DNA of 64,000 bases from Atrichornis clamosus (GCA_013400975.1 WBMZ01005423.1:1-64000); one strand, 5' to 3'; positions 12,201 to 27,200 are shown, numbered from the stretch's first letter. Notes: generated by a model from the sequence alone, not told the origin. Program-made: numbers and translations.

Positions 12201-15200
12201 CTTTATTGCATGAAGATCTGCCTTTTAACTGTGTAATGTCTTCAAAGCTGAAACCAAGTGGTGGATCAGGGGAAGCAAAACCACAGCTGTGTTGGTGTTC
12301 CTGTGGCTCTTCAGTTGCCTTTGTCATCCTCTGTCTATATAGAATCTTCTGAAGGGAGGATTTTCTGGCTGGAGAAGAGCTTATTGTTTAGAAAAATCGC
12401 CATCTGCAGATTTTCTAGCCCTTCTGAATGCTTGTGAGTGGGCACATTCAGAGCTTGCAAGATACATAAGAAAACAAGAAAAACCTTAATTTTCTCCCAA
12501 AATTATATCCACAGCAAACATAAAAGAACCCCCTGTTTTTTATGCTGCTGACATGCTCTGAGGCCAAAATCGAATGGCCATATGGAAAGACCAGATGTAT
12601 TGTTATTTTTGTGTATCAGTGTAATTTTTTCTTCAAACCTATCTTGTCAGTGCCTTGAACTTCATCCCTTGTAGTGGAATTGAAGACAGTGCTGACTTGG
12701 AGGGTTCACATGTTTCAAGGAAGTTTTCAGCGAGCGCAGCTCTGGCTTTGTCAGCTGAGAATGAAGCCTTGGTCAGCCTTACTGATGGTAGTGTTTTTTA
12801 TATGCCCCATGTAATACAGAATGCAAGCACAAGGTGGCACTTCAAGTTCAGTGCACTTAGCTGGAGCAACTAGGATTTTTTTTCCTGAAGAGTTAATCTT
12901 CAAGTGTCATGAATCATTCCATACTTGAAAAATTGATTGGAACATTAGCTGTCTTTCCAAGCACAACTTTATTTGTGCCATTGCCTGTGTAAGGCTATCT
13001 GAAATGTGGGGAAGTTGGATTATGTGCACTAACTCAGTTCTTAAATGTCTTAAATGCTAGGTCACTGGAACAGGGGGACCTTTTGGAACCAGTAACATTC
13101 AGGAACATCTCTTGCCTTTTGATCTGTCTATTTTCAAATCGCTTCATCAAATAGAGGTATGACTGAGATACTGCCCATAAATTCATAGGTGCTCTGCAAA
13201 TGCCAGGCCTGCTGCATATGTCTCAGAACTGGTGATTCTGTGCTTTGATTTGCTGAGAATTGGGGAGTGCAGAGTTTAGGACTGTTTCATTTGTGAAATA
13301 ATGTTTTCTTGCAAGTTTTGGAAATAAGGACACAAAATTTAAATTATTAGAAGAGCTTGCACTGTGTATGTTTTCAAAAAAAGCAATTTTCAGTATATAC
13401 CTAAAACCTAAACCTGAGTGGATTTCCACTGCCTTGAAAATCTAACAAGTGGGTTATGATAGGATCCCTTATTACTAAGTACTTTTTATTTGGAAAGGAA
13501 AAGTACATCAAATATTTATGAAAATGTTCTAACATTAAATTTGTTTGTGGAAGTGCACTTCTGAGTGTAGAGCTGCTTGCTTGATAATTTGAAGAACTTT
13601 CTCATTGCTTTGCTTTCAGTGGGAATACCATGGTTTCTAGTAGTTGTTCAATGAGCATTTTAAGAAATTCTTTCTTGACCACTTCAGGTCTTTCCAGAGA
13701 GAGAATATCCAATTTTGTCATGCAGTCTATACTCTGTCCACTTTTGGTGGGTGCTGCACCTTTTGCAGTACGTTTAGTATGTGTCATTGATCTGAGGCAG
13801 TTCATGGTTAAGAACTGAAGTGTATTTCTGAAGTCAGTGATTTATTGTCATTCTAATGTGGGAAAGAAACGGCAGTGGGCTTGTAGAGTGGGAGAGTCTA
13901 ACACAGCAGAAAGGATATTGCAGAATGGTATCAATTTTCCCCTTTCCTTTGAGCATGAATGTGGAAGGTAAAAAGGTTTTAGATCTTGAAGACTTTTGAA
14001 ATTGTATGTTCATGTGAAGTTTTGGGTTGACTGGCACTAGGCAGACACTTCCATCCTGTAGTAAACACTGTCCAAAAATTAACAGTGGTAATCTGGGAAG
14101 AATTTTTTCAAGAATGGCAGAAGCTCTCAATTTAGTGTGATTTCCCTGATACACCAGCAAGTGTGCCAGCTCTCATGGTTGCACAGTGTGTGTGACTGTC
14201 TACAGAGAAGGACGTGGACAGATGCTGTAGCAGATTTTCTGTAATGTGTTTCAAATTGAGCTACAGATAAAAAGACTTTGTAATCTTAGTCTGTGTAATT
14301 AGCTGACTAGTGGGTTAAATTGTTAGATCAGTATCCTCACTTTCTAGGTATTTCTTTTTTCTTAGGATGAAAAGAACATAGGATACCCAAATAAATGCGT
14401 CTACAGGGAGAGTCACAGCTTGAGATATCTCTCTTTTTGGTAACAGTAAAATTCTGTGACCTGTTAAATCACCTGGGTAGTTTCACCTTGAATACATGGA
14501 ACAGGTGGAGAGTCAATGGAGAAGCTGTGTTCAAATCTGTGTTTGAATTTCACTTTTCTGTAGTTTTGTCTCTAATGTCTTGGTTTAGCTTTGCCAAACG
14601 GCAGTATTTCTGACCTGATAATCTCAGATTTTAAGGAGTGCTGTAACTACATTGCAAATTGCTGTAGAATCAGCTATTAAAGCTTTCAGCTGCCTCTTTA
14701 ATGTCTCATTTGTCTGTCCTAACATTTCTGACTTTGTAATGAGATTTTTTTTTTTTTAAATAGATCAGTCATTGTGGGGGAAAGCTTATCAAAGGGCTGA
14801 CTTCATCAAAACATGCTCTGGCCACATTAAGTGTTCGATTTTCAGCAACATCCATGAAGGTAAGAGAGAGCTCCTGCTTTTGGTGAGCATTCAAAGCACA
14901 TGCAAAACCAACATGCATGATGTGGAAATATCCATTTGGAGGCCATGTAGTTTTCTGTACTGCCTACTGCAGGTTCTGGTTTTAAACCCATGGAACTGTA
15001 AGGGTGTGCTAACTTTACAGAATGTCAAATTTCAGTGAACGGAATGTTTGGATGTGTCCCTTCACAGGGACACTTTTGATGCTTTCTTACATGGGGGTTG
15101 TTGGTGTTGTTTCCAAAACCATTAGCTGTCACTGAAGATGTAAGCTTCTCTTAAATAGGAAATCCTGGTGCCTGAGGCCTCTGAGTTTGATCAGTGGGAG

Positions 15201-18200
15201 CCAGAGGATGCAACTTCAAGTTGTCCAGTGACAGCAATTATTCCCACCTGGAGAACTTTAACAACTTTGGATATGAGTCACAATAGCATCTCTGAAATTG
15301 ATGATTCAGTGGTAAGAAATACTTTTTATTTGTGGAAAAAAGTATGACTTTTTTATACTAGGTCATGCAGAATGGTTTTCTTTTTAATGCCTAAAGCTGA
15401 GAAGAGAGACTGCATTGGATCATACCTTTCCTTTGCTTTTGTTGGTCAGCAGATACTGAAGGAAGTATGGCCTGACTTAAAGCTAAAGTACATTTAACAC
15501 ATTTTCTTTTTCTGTTCTAGAAATTAATTCCAAAGATTGAGTTCCTGGATTTGAGCCACAATGGGGTGTCTCTGGTAGAAAATTTACAGGTAAGTGACGC
15601 ATTTGAAGGTGATTTTTCCCCACCTGACTGCCAGAGACCTTAGAACACAGATTTTCGTGGTTTAGAATTTTGTTGCCCAAAAGAATAGTTTACGCCCAAA
15701 TAGCTTATTCTTTGTGATATCAAGTACTCTTTTAATTTCTTACCTGCTCTGGATATTTTAATTTCTTTGTCAGTATTGGCATATAGCATTTAGTTCTTAA
15801 CTAAATTGGTTCACTGCTGGCTGTATCTGTGGGTTGGTAAAGATGCAGTTGAGGAAATTCCCTTTCTACAAGCTTGAACCTTTGTAAAGAACAGTTTTTC
15901 ATGCTACATAGTGTCCAGCATGAAAACACTGTTACACCAAAAAAGAGCCAGCCTAAAATAGCTTCTTCGGTATTGTTCAATTTAAATTGGTGTATGACAT
16001 GAATTTTCTGTGCTGTTGTAGCATCTGTACAACCTTGTTCACCTGGACTTGTCCTACAACAAACTTACATCTCTAGAAGGTGTTCACACAAAACTGGGAA
16101 ACATCAAAACTCTGAATTTAGCTGGAAATCAGCTGGAAAGGCTGTGTGGTCTTAACAAACTGTACTCATTAGTCAACTTGGATCTGAGCAACAACAAAAT
16201 AGAACAGGTAACCGCTAATTTTGGTGTCAAATTGTGTGTTAGATCACAAGCCATTTCTTTTAGTGGGAGAAACTGCAAATAAGTAAAAGTGACTGTAGTG
16301 ATTTTTCCTGGTTGTTGTATGTGTGTAATTCATGCAAGAAATGCTCAGTCTGTGTGCTTGTTTTCATTTTGCCAGTCTGTAGTCACCCTTTCATTCAAAT
16401 ACTTTCAGATTGATGAAGTAAAAAATATTGGAAACCTCCCATGCTTAGAAAAGGTGGTGTTATCCAGCAATCCACTGAGCATCATCCCTGATTACAGGAC
16501 CAAAGTACTTGCTCAGTTTGGAGACAGAGCCTCAGAGGTGAGCCACGGTGCTGCTCTTCAAATCCTTTCTCTTAGCCTGGTGAGAAAAGTAATGCAAATG
16601 TTCTAAAAAACCTGATGAATTTTTAGTGTGGATTGGAGAAGGTTCTTAGAGGATGAAATCTTATTAATGTTACTGAGCTGTGCCCCTGGATCTAAATGAG
16701 AGTTTCCCCTGCCCTCATTGGGTAACAGTGTGTTAATATTGAAACACAGTTGTGCTAGAAGGGTGTTAAGCTACCAGACATTCCTGAGTTTGTATTAATG
16801 TCATGTAAGTGCAAGGTCTAATGTGGTTATTGGTTTTGTGTAACGGTTACAAAGATGCACGTAGTGTGCATTAAGCTAAGGTAATTTTTGATTATTCCGT
16901 TAATAAAAATTGCAGAGTGCCTTGTTTTCAATACTTTTAGATGTTTTAACTTTTATTTTTAGGTTTGTTTGGATAACACTGTTACCACAGAAAAGGAACT
17001 AGACACGGTAGAAGTGCTAAAAGCTATTCAAAAAGCAAAGGAGGTGAAATACAAACTGAGCAACTCTGATAAAAAGGTGAGTCTGGTGCTGTGAGAAGTA
17101 GAATGTGCTGCATAGAAAAGAAGCTTACAAAATTACTTCTACAAGTTAGATGTAAGCAGACTGCATAGAAGTTTTTACACTTTCTTTGTGCTTTAATGTG
17201 GTATGAACTTCTAATATTGCTGCTTTTTTCTATGTAGTTTCCAATATAGTTTTGGTGGTTATCTGACCTTCCTTTTTTGGGCTGGCTTGGGAGAGAGGAA
17301 GTGGGAGGAAAAGATATAAAATGACTTGATGGTGTACACAATGAATTTGCAGTCGACCTTAATAGCCATATTTTGTATCTTTTACAAGTATTGCAGAGCT
17401 GTGATTTTACTGCTTGTTGCAGAATACTGAAATTACTTCCCAAACTTTTTTCATGTGGGTATTCCCAGCAGTGGGAGAGAATCAGAAATCTGAATTCTCC
17501 TTGCCTTCTCTCATACGTGGCAGTGTGCTGTGTAGTTGGTTTGTCTTGGTTTGGAAATTTAGGGACAAAACAGGTTCTGTCCCTACAACGCAGAAATCCT
17601 GTTTTCATTCTTTTGCCTTGTGAAACTGCCAGTTCTGTCAATACAGTGATTAGTCAGTGATCAGAATGACTTCTCTAAATGAACTCATAGTGGAATTCCA
17701 CTTAGTGTGAAAATTGGAACTTAGAGGAGGTGGCCACTCCCCCCCCCCCCCAAAAAAAAGCTGGCACTAACCTTCCTTTTCCTAAAATTGAAAAAGCTTG
17801 TGTAGACTTATTTTAGTTCAGGATCTAATGTGTCCTGTGTATTTAGGTATTTTCTTTAATTGCTGCATACTTTCTTTATTAGATCAGTGAGGACTCCAGG
17901 CTCACTGCTGCCAGCTCCAAATCAAACTGTTCTTCTCTTACTGTTCGTCCTTCCTCTCCCTCTCTGCCTCGTCCTGTCAGCTCCAGCCAAGGTAATCATG
18001 TATGTATCGTGCTGCTGGGCTGAGCCTCTTGGTTCTGCTTTTCTAAGCTGCATTGATATACATGAATATTATGTGCATGGATATAGGTCTTATCAAGACA
18101 AGCAGAAAGACCTGGTAGAATTGGCTGTGAAAAGTGAAAGTTGTATGTAATGTGACTCAGCAAAACTGAGCTGTTGTTCCCAGTACTGTTAATTATCTGG

Positions 18201-21200
18201 AGTGAAAGTTTGGGTACAGGACTTCTTTTACTGCATCATCCTGCAAAGCACTAGATGCCTTTTCCAGGTTTAGATTCATGCCTTAATGGAAAACCAGGTG
18301 TGACTCACACAGACGTATTTTAAAATTGCTTCTCCAGCAATTCTTGGTATGCAAAATGGGAGCTCAAGCAGCTTATGTTCCATCAGTGTTTTTTGCAAGA
18401 GCTGCATTTCTCTCACACCAGAGGGGAGATAGAAAAAGGAGATGAGTAAAAGGCAGTTGTGGGATTAGTGTTCTGGCTGAGATTGTGATTTCAGCACAAC
18501 TGTTTTGCTCTACAGTTCCTGCTGACCTCACCTGGATTTTTTTACTGTATGTTTCAAATGAATGTGCCTGTTGCATTAGGAACTTAGAAGAATGGCTTAA
18601 CTTTCCTCTTTTGCAGGAGCTTGTAGGACTGATTTATGGGAATATTCACTTGTGACTGAGGAGAGATAAAGATACTTTTTGGTTTTGGTTTTGGCTTTTG
18701 TATGATTGAAAAGAAGTACAGTAGAATATGCGTGGTGAGAAAAGACTTTGTAGCCATTTAAAAGAGCAGGGATTATATTCTCAATTACTTGGGGTGGCAC
18801 AGCTTCCTCTTACCATTAAATCAGTGTATTGGTACATGAGGGAGAGAAACATCCCTGAAAAGCTTGATCTTTGCAAAAATTTCATTGATGTGACTTCTGC
18901 AGAATCAGTAGAGGTTTCTTAGTTCACTCTAGAAAAATGAAACTGTTCTGACTACATTTGATTAAGGGACAGGCACCTTGGTACAGATTTAGTTGCTGTT
19001 TATTTACTTTGCCTTTGTAGCCCTACTTCTAGATAATTTTTCATCTGCAGAAAAAATGCCAGTTTTTCCAAGATCAAGTCAACGCTTACTTCAAAGTATT
19101 AAGCACTTGACAAACTGTCTCAATCCTGTAACTTATATAACAACCTGCAGTTTTATACAGGGCGTGCTGTAAAAATGCATGTCAGCAACCACTGGGACTG
19201 TTTAAGTTATTCATCAGTAGATTTTTTTCAACTGCAGTAAATGTTCAGGAGTAAATGAGTCTTGGGAGAAAAGAAAATACAGGTCTTTCTGAAGGACTTA
19301 GGACTTCTATAGAGAATGGTATAAGATTCAAGGTTTATTTACTGTAGTCCTTTTCCATAAGGTTTCTTTAGTAAAATTTTGGGGAAGGCTGTTATAAATA
19401 GTGGGAAAATGAGGACTGTGCCGGCTATTTCTCAGTTTCAACAATAACAATGGGTTATTTGCTACATATCTAGCTATTAAGGATTGTTTTCAAAATACTG
19501 ATTTTGAGAAATCTATTTTTTAAAAATGGAAATATGCTAGGCAATTAGTATTGCTGTTAAACCTTAAATAATGAATAACAGAATTAATTTCCTGATACGC
19601 TATTTCTATGAATTGTTTTCTCTGCATTTTCTAGACACCATCTGTTTCCGTAACATATTATTCATACTAAATGTCATTGGCAAATGGCTTATGGAAAAAG
19701 ATTAAATATTTATATAGGAAACAGAAAATCAAAAATAATGCTGCCATGTTCTGTTTTTCCTGTCAATTTGAGTTTCCTTCTTGCTAACGCAGTATTTTGT
19801 TCAAGTAATAAATACCTCTTTTATTTCCTCTGACCATGAGATGTCTTGATGCAATCTGCTGAACTTTGCCATCAGTCCAGAAAGATACATGCAGGAGTTT
19901 TTATGTTCAAGCCAAAAACATACCCACACTGTAATTTTGTTGTTTATTTGCATATTTAAATACATGAGCTGGCTGGCTCAGTGGCAGTACAGAAAATTGG
20001 TTTGCTCAGTTGTGTCAGTTCAATGCTGTGAATATCAAACTGGCAAAAAGTCAAATGTCCCTGAGAATGTTGTATTCACTCATGATAAGTTTTTACTGAT
20101 TATACAGTTTGGAACTCTTGAAAAAGGTTTCAAATAAGGTGAGATAATATCTCAAGTGGCGTTTTAGGGACCAGAGCTTCTGAGTCTGGTTGAAGGTTTT
20201 ACACAGATATTACATTTGTTCACTTGGAGCCTGAAGAAATTTGGGAGCATGCTACAGTTCATGAAGGGTGTTCTGCCAGCCTGGTGACTGACCAGTTCTG
20301 TTAAAGCTGAATTGTGTGAAGGTTTCTTACACCAGATGTCGAGATTCAAATTGACTGTTAGCTTGAGAAACAAGCTTTAGCAGTCTTTAATGCAACTGTC
20401 AGTTACTTCTGTAATTAAGCTAAAATTCTGCTTGCTTTTTTGTCCTGGCTATTGTGTGAAGATGTCCTTTAGCTTTAATGATTTATGATTAGATCTTGAT
20501 TATACAATTTTAAATCCACTTGATTGGCAGATACTATTAGACATTCATTTTGGTTTTACTTCAGTGATTTAAAGAGCTGTTTATATTTGTTCTAGAAATA
20601 ATTTGTGAAGATACAGTCCTAGCCAGCAGTTTTTTGCAATCCAGTGGTTCGACTCCTACAGACCATACAGTTCCCCAGAGATGCTTTGAAATACCAGACT
20701 CTAGATGTAAAAACCAGGTAATTGCCACACTTCTGTTTATATTATGGTGTTTTAAAAAGCTTTTACAAACTTATTTCTGATGTTAAACCTAAGTTATCAT
20801 AGTAATCCATAACAAAGGAGTTTTTTTGATTCTCAGAGCTAGTATAATGGAAAAGGAGGTAGCCCCAAATTTGAGTTGAGGGGCTTTGGTCTGGTTTATA
20901 AATTAAATGCAAAATCCAAATTTCCCAGAGTTGCAGAGAACTGTTGGTGCTGTATCATGGCTGAGATGTTTACCCAGTGCTAGTATCACATCATTTAATA
21001 GCCGTTTAGATACTGAGTGTAAGAATTCTGTCTTACCATATTACAGTATCAGTTTTTGAAAGGGGATTCTCTTGCTGGTAGAGTGGAAGAACCTTTTCCT
21101 TGTCAATAGGCAATGGCCTTAATTTGTCTCCTTCAATCTCCTCCTGGTGGATAACTTCTGTTTTGTGATTTCTTTTGTTGTATTGGAAGCACTCTTCATA

Positions 21201-24200
21201 AGCACAGCTTCAAGGAATGAGACAGCAAGACTTGGGAGTATCTCTTCCTTTTCTACCAGTGTAGTTGGTCTTTGTCAGGTTCCTTTACCTTTTTGCTTCA
21301 TGTTACACTAATCCAGTAAAAGTTTGTAAAGTTCTGAAAAGTCTGTGGGTCAGGTTGGATCTGTTCTTAAGTCAGCAGCAGAGTTCATTCTTTTTCTGCC
21401 TTCATTGAGTGCCTAACCTAAAGCAAACAATGTTTCTGGGTCCTCAAGGGATGTCTGTTCAGTTGCCCATGAGTACAGTAGGACTTGGCCAGCTTTAAAA
21501 AGCTTGAGCCAGCATTAGCTTTTCCTCTCATATATGCTGAAGTCTAAGTAGTTGACAGCTTCCTGATGTTATTTTCTTCTCCTTAGGCACCTGCCTCTTT
21601 ATTGGATTCATGCAAAGAGTATGGTGGTGGTCATCATGTGTGGTAAGCTACATAAATAAATTCTGGTTTAAGTCCTTGTTAGCTTTTGGGTAGTAACAGT
21701 GGGTGCTGTTTTCTTAAACCCAGTCTTTAAGGCAAAGCAGTCTCTTTCTTTGTATTCTGCCTCTGGTTTTTTGAACCAAAATCAGTTTTGTGGTGTATAG
21801 TGTTTTTAACCTTTGAACTTTGGGATGCAGTTGGTAATTTCAAAACCAGCAATAGCTGAACTGTATAGTGATGTAGCTCATAAGGGTGTGCTTACTGGGG
21901 ATGGGAAAGATGAGTTAACCATTTTAGTTTTTACTTTCTATAGAATTACACACTACCAGCCTTTGAAATCAATGGCTGTGCAGTAAGAAAATGTTTTACA
22001 AAATTACACTGATTTAACTGTATTAACAAGAGTAAATATCACAGTTCTGAGAAGCAGCACTATGAATTATAGATAGCTATGACTGTTTTTAGACTCAGGT
22101 TTGTACTTACTGTAGCTTTTCTCTGTTTTGAAGTTTGGAACATTCAGAGGAAGAACACTGTGTGGTGCCTGACCCCTGTAACACCATCATCTTGCCTTTT
22201 AATTGTATGTCATACACTGCCACCAACCAAGACTTTATCCAGCACCTTTCTGCCTTGATAGTGCAGGCTGTGCAGAAGACTGCCCCCTCCCTCGCAGAGA
22301 ATAAAGGAAGCCCTCTGGGTAATTCCACAACCACAGACAAAGAAGACGGATATTTTGAAATGGGACTTCATGAAGGAGATCAGACTTTCGAGTTCAGCAC
22401 TACTTTGGATACTCAGTCATCCGACAACATAGCAGTGGAGAGTGTTGACATAGTCAAAATTCTCTGGAGTTTCTCTATTCACATTCATAAAGGACTCAGA
22501 CAGTTTGCTTCCTGTTTGGTTTTGACCGATGATATGCTAGCTGTGTTTGAGATTCCTCATCAGGAATTGAGAGGAAATTGCCAGCACATCCCTTCTGCCT
22601 TGAAATTAACGCTGTGTTTTCCATACACTGATCTAACAGAATTTGGCTTTCTCCTGCCAGAAATCTGTTTAACTCTGAAGCTGAAAAGCAGTGATAATTG
22701 CTTGTTTATTGTTTCAGACTCTCAGAATCTTCAAGACTTTTATTCCTGTTTACAAACGTGTTGCTCTCAACACTACACATCAGTGTTACCAAGCTCCACA
22801 TGGTACTGTAGAAAAGAAAATCTCCAAGAATTTCTCTGTCAGCTTATGGAATTGAATTGCATTTCAGCAGGAGATGTTGAAATAAAAGGTTGTTTCCCAA
22901 CATATCTTGTTTATGGGAATAAAACCAGTGTTCAGAAAATCTTGCATCAACCAGAATCAGCTGGCAATAACAAGGAATGGTCAAAAAATGTTCTGTGTTC
23001 TGCACTTTATTCTTCAATGTATAAATCTTCTGACCAGGGTCCCTATGTGGTCTATCCATGTTGGATATTTCTAACACCCCAGCATTTGTACATAGTGAAG
23101 GTGGATTTCAGTTTACTGCCAGGTAAATGGGTAGGCACAGAAGAGTTGGGAAGTGTATTTAAGCTGAATAGAATTCCATTAGCATCACTTGTGTTGCACC
23201 CAACCCATGGTGCCACACAGCAGAAGGGTTCATTTTTGGATGGACATGTGCTGGAGTTGCTCGTTGGATACAGATTTGTTACAGCAGTGTTTGTTCTACC
23301 TCATGAGAAGTTCCACTTCTTAAGAATCTACAGTCTTTTAAGGACACTCCTGCAGGATGTTAAGACTATTATTATTTTCAAAGCTTCAAGCAAATCAGAT
23401 GCTGTAAGAAACCATGTTGTGGAGGCAAACAGACATGGTCAGTCAGCCAGGTAACAATTCTCATAAAAGGTCTCTTACACAATGCTTGATGTGGCCTAAC
23501 CTGTGTGTTTGCTGCTGTCACTGATTGGTTTGGGACTGTAGAATTTATGAAATACTTCTGCATTGCTAGTCTGTAGTAAGTGTGAATGGTTATCCTGGAC
23601 TGTAGCAGTCTTCTTTTTTCTATTTAGTTTTACTGTTGCAACATAAAATGTAATTTCTAATGGAAGGAAACTTCCTATTTCATGTTTCCTGCAGGCTGAG
23701 GTCATGACAGGTTGACAGCTTCATTCAAGATATAAATAATTTAAACTATTAAAAATGGAAGTTGCCTGGTTTTAATTTTTGAGTGAAATATAAATATTCT
23801 TGCAGGGGAAAAGCTGTGTAGGTCCTTACGTTTTGATTATGTGTGTTCTGGATCTTTCCTAGTTTTTGCAAGCCTCATCTGACGCTGTCATCCTTATATC
23901 CATCTGAGTTTCTTATGCAGAAGATAACAGAAGACAACCAGATTCCTGTTCACCTTCATGTTTCTGTGTCTCTGCAGTATGTGGCTGGGCTGAAGGGAAG
24001 AGCCCTAGTTGAATTTTTCCACAGTAACATTGCAGAGGTATCGTGTGTAGCCCAAGTGTACACCAACATGCCTGGTGACCTTTCTGTACTACACAGTATT
24101 TGTAAAAACTTTGCTGATCAAATCTAGCCACAGGAGTTAGGCTCTGGGAAATCTGGAAGTGTTCTGATCAAAAATCTGTGTGTGTTATTCCATTTTGGGT

Positions 24201-27200
24201 TCCCTGCTAGACCACTTGTGATCCTGCAAGGTGTATTTTGCCTTTAGGATCCATAGGGCAGAACAGGAGAGTACTTTAGGGCATGTCTTGAAGATGCGAT
24301 TGCTCCAAGAATGTTCCCCTTTTTTCTTTGAAGTGGCAAAAGAAAAGAAAATAACAGGAGTGAAATTATTTTGTGATGGTTCTTAGCTAAATCAATACCT
24401 AAGTGTTCTGACTTGTTTTTGTAATGCTGTGCATGACTACAACACATGCATGGCTGTAGGTACTCCAGAAACATGAGCAGAGAAACCTAATTTCTGAAAA
24501 ACATTAAAGTCTGCTTGGGAAACATGAAATTTAAAAGTACAAATGTTACTTAAAATATTATTTATGATGTGACTTTTTGCATGATAAATCATTATGTTCT
24601 GAGTACAAATGTCAATTGAAAAGCTTGAGAAATAGATACATTTTTTTATTCTCTTACCTCCCTTCCAGATTTTTTAAGTAGTCACAGTTATAAATAGTGC
24701 TCCTCTTTTTACATCAGGAGGAGCTGATAAAATAAGCAGGTGACTCATTTGAGGGTTCACAGTAAACCCAGCAAGTCAGAAGCTGGAAAGAGGCCTGGTT
24801 GGAACAGCAGGTGTAATGGCAAGCTGTGCTTCACTCTTGAGGGTCTTTGAATCCAGCCCTCAGTAGCATCTGAAGGCTCAGCAGACTTGTTGAGGCTTGG
24901 GAGGCCACTGCTCAGCTGTTGATTAAAGTTTTGTCTGCAGTGTCTGTTCTAAAAAGTCTGTTTTATACACAAGGTGTTTTTCTGGTGTTTTTCTAGTTTT
25001 GGCTAGAAAACAAGGAATAATTACCTCATAATTAACAGGAAAATAATTTTCTTGTATAAACATGGTATTTTCAGTGGCTGCCATTGTGACCTCATTTAGC
25101 AGCTTTGAAGTGAACTTCTGCTCTTTGACTAGAGCATGTTCAGATGCTTAAGGTTTTGAAGTTGTTTCTCTTGTAGTCTAAAGTTGCCTCTAAGATGATG
25201 AAACTTTCTGAAATATCAAAGCGTGTTGAGTGATTTGTGGAATACAATTTACATCTTAGGTGGAAAATGAAGAGTTGAGACACCTCATGTGGTCTTCAGT
25301 TCTGTTTTACAAGACTCCCAATGTGGAAGTGATGGCTTGTGTGCTTCTCTCAACAAAAGCCATCTACTTTCTGTTGGATGATTCTTTCATCCATGCAGAT
25401 GAGCACCAGTCAGGTAAAATGGTTATTTTGATCCTTTAATCAGGTTGCCGACTTAATCCCTCTATGTGTCTGTGTTTTCAGTTTAAATGCCAATTTTGGT
25501 CAATACTCAGACCTCTTAGTTGAAGGGGTCAGTATTTGCATAAGGCTTTTATGTTCAAAAAAACCAGTCTTGAGTCACATCTGCTTCTCAGACCCTTCCA
25601 GCTGTCATTGTATCCATGCTTTTCTCTGATGTCATTTCATAGCCCCTTTCACAACCAAAATGGTAAATGAAGGGTGATGAACCTCATGGTGTGTAATCAA
25701 TGCAAGTGTTTTATGAATGCATCTGCTGATCTAAATCTGGTGTATGACAGCTATTTCAAGAAATGCTGCTAATAAGGAGATTTGCTTGTATTTGTTGCCT
25801 GAGAAATTATTAGCCACTCCACCCATTTTTTTCTTAATATCTTTCTTCAAGTGTGAGATATGTAAGATTTTAATATAAAAATTATGTTTATGGACAGAAC
25901 AATTTTTTTCTTTTGACATTTTTATCATATATACTTCAACAGATTTTTGGAACAAAGAAAACTCAGATTGTGAAAATACTTCTTTCCACCTCTCTTGCTG
26001 CTTTGTGCTAAAACTTAATGACTTGCAGTCAGTAAATGTTGGCCTGTTTGACCAATACTTCCGAATTACTGGTGAGTACATCTTGTCCTTTAAGGTTTTC
26101 CAGATCTATTTTGGTTTAGTCTTTTTTAGGTGGATCCCTCTCTTTATTAGTGAGATGGAAGAGTGTGTTATATTGTTACTTCTTTTTCTTGAATCCCTAC
26201 AGCAATATTTGAATCATAAGTGTACACTGTAATTTAAAGGAAGAGGAATTATGTAATTTTTGATGGATTTGTAAGGATTCTGTTGTTGTTTTCAAGGATT
26301 TTGAAAGATTTCTGAAAAATAATACGTTTTCAGGAGAAATAACCCTTGCAAAGAGTCTTTTCTGATGACACTTGCATATTGATTCAAGAAACGGTAATGC
26401 CACAGATCTGTGAGTGACTTACATTGTGTGTTCTCTTCAGGACATTCTGCAGACCACATAATCACCTGCCTGACGAGAGACAGTTACAACACTCACACCT
26501 TCATACAGCAGCTTATGGCAGTCCTGTCCCTGCTGGCACGCACACCTTCACCTGAACCAGTAGATAAGGACTTCTACTCCGAGTTTGGGAGTAAAAACAC
26601 AGGTCAGTGGTCTTTTCTACATGTCAGGAATTATTTAGGCATTATACTTAAGGCTTCATCTAAACTGTACGGATTAAAAACTCTTGAGGGACTTTTATGC
26701 ATCAGTTGTTTCCTATTTGGTACTTCAACCAAACTCCCTGACTTTAATTATCTTAGATGTGAACAGAGTTGTTAAACATAAAGTCTTGAACAAGTGAAGT
26801 TAGTGATGGCTTCTTGAGTTCACCCTGGACTTACGTGGTTAGAAAGTTGCAGAAAAGTATGTTGGTAATGTGAGACAGACTCCAGTAGAGATCTGCAATT
26901 CAATTAAAATTATTCCAGTATTGTTTATAAGCAAAAGCATGTGTGAATAGATAGAAAACTTGAATTCTTCCAGCTGCAGCTAGCTGTCAAAGGTTGTTGC
27001 TTATCCTAGTACATTAAGAATGTATTGTATAGTACTAAATAGAGATCTAATCATGTGTGTTTCTTGCAGGAAAAATGGAGAATTATGAACTGATTCACTC
27101 TAGCAGAGTAAAATTTATTTATCCAAATGAAGAGGAAATTGGGGACCTTGCTTTTCTAGTGGCAGAGAAGATGGATGGTTTGAATAATCTTCCATCCCTC

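Noticed and set aside
13602..13805. 67-codon minus-strand frame in NISCH intron 6 with a Lys/Glu/Leu-rich, protein-like end
   Set aside because: Looked like a possible retrogene scrap, but neighbouring frames give no continuation and no family was recognised.
17024..17641. 205-codon minus-strand open frame across NISCH exon 12 and intron 12
   Set aside because: It overlaps a real sense exon, has no recognisable domain, and a frame of this size is not surprising by chance in 64 kb read in six frames.
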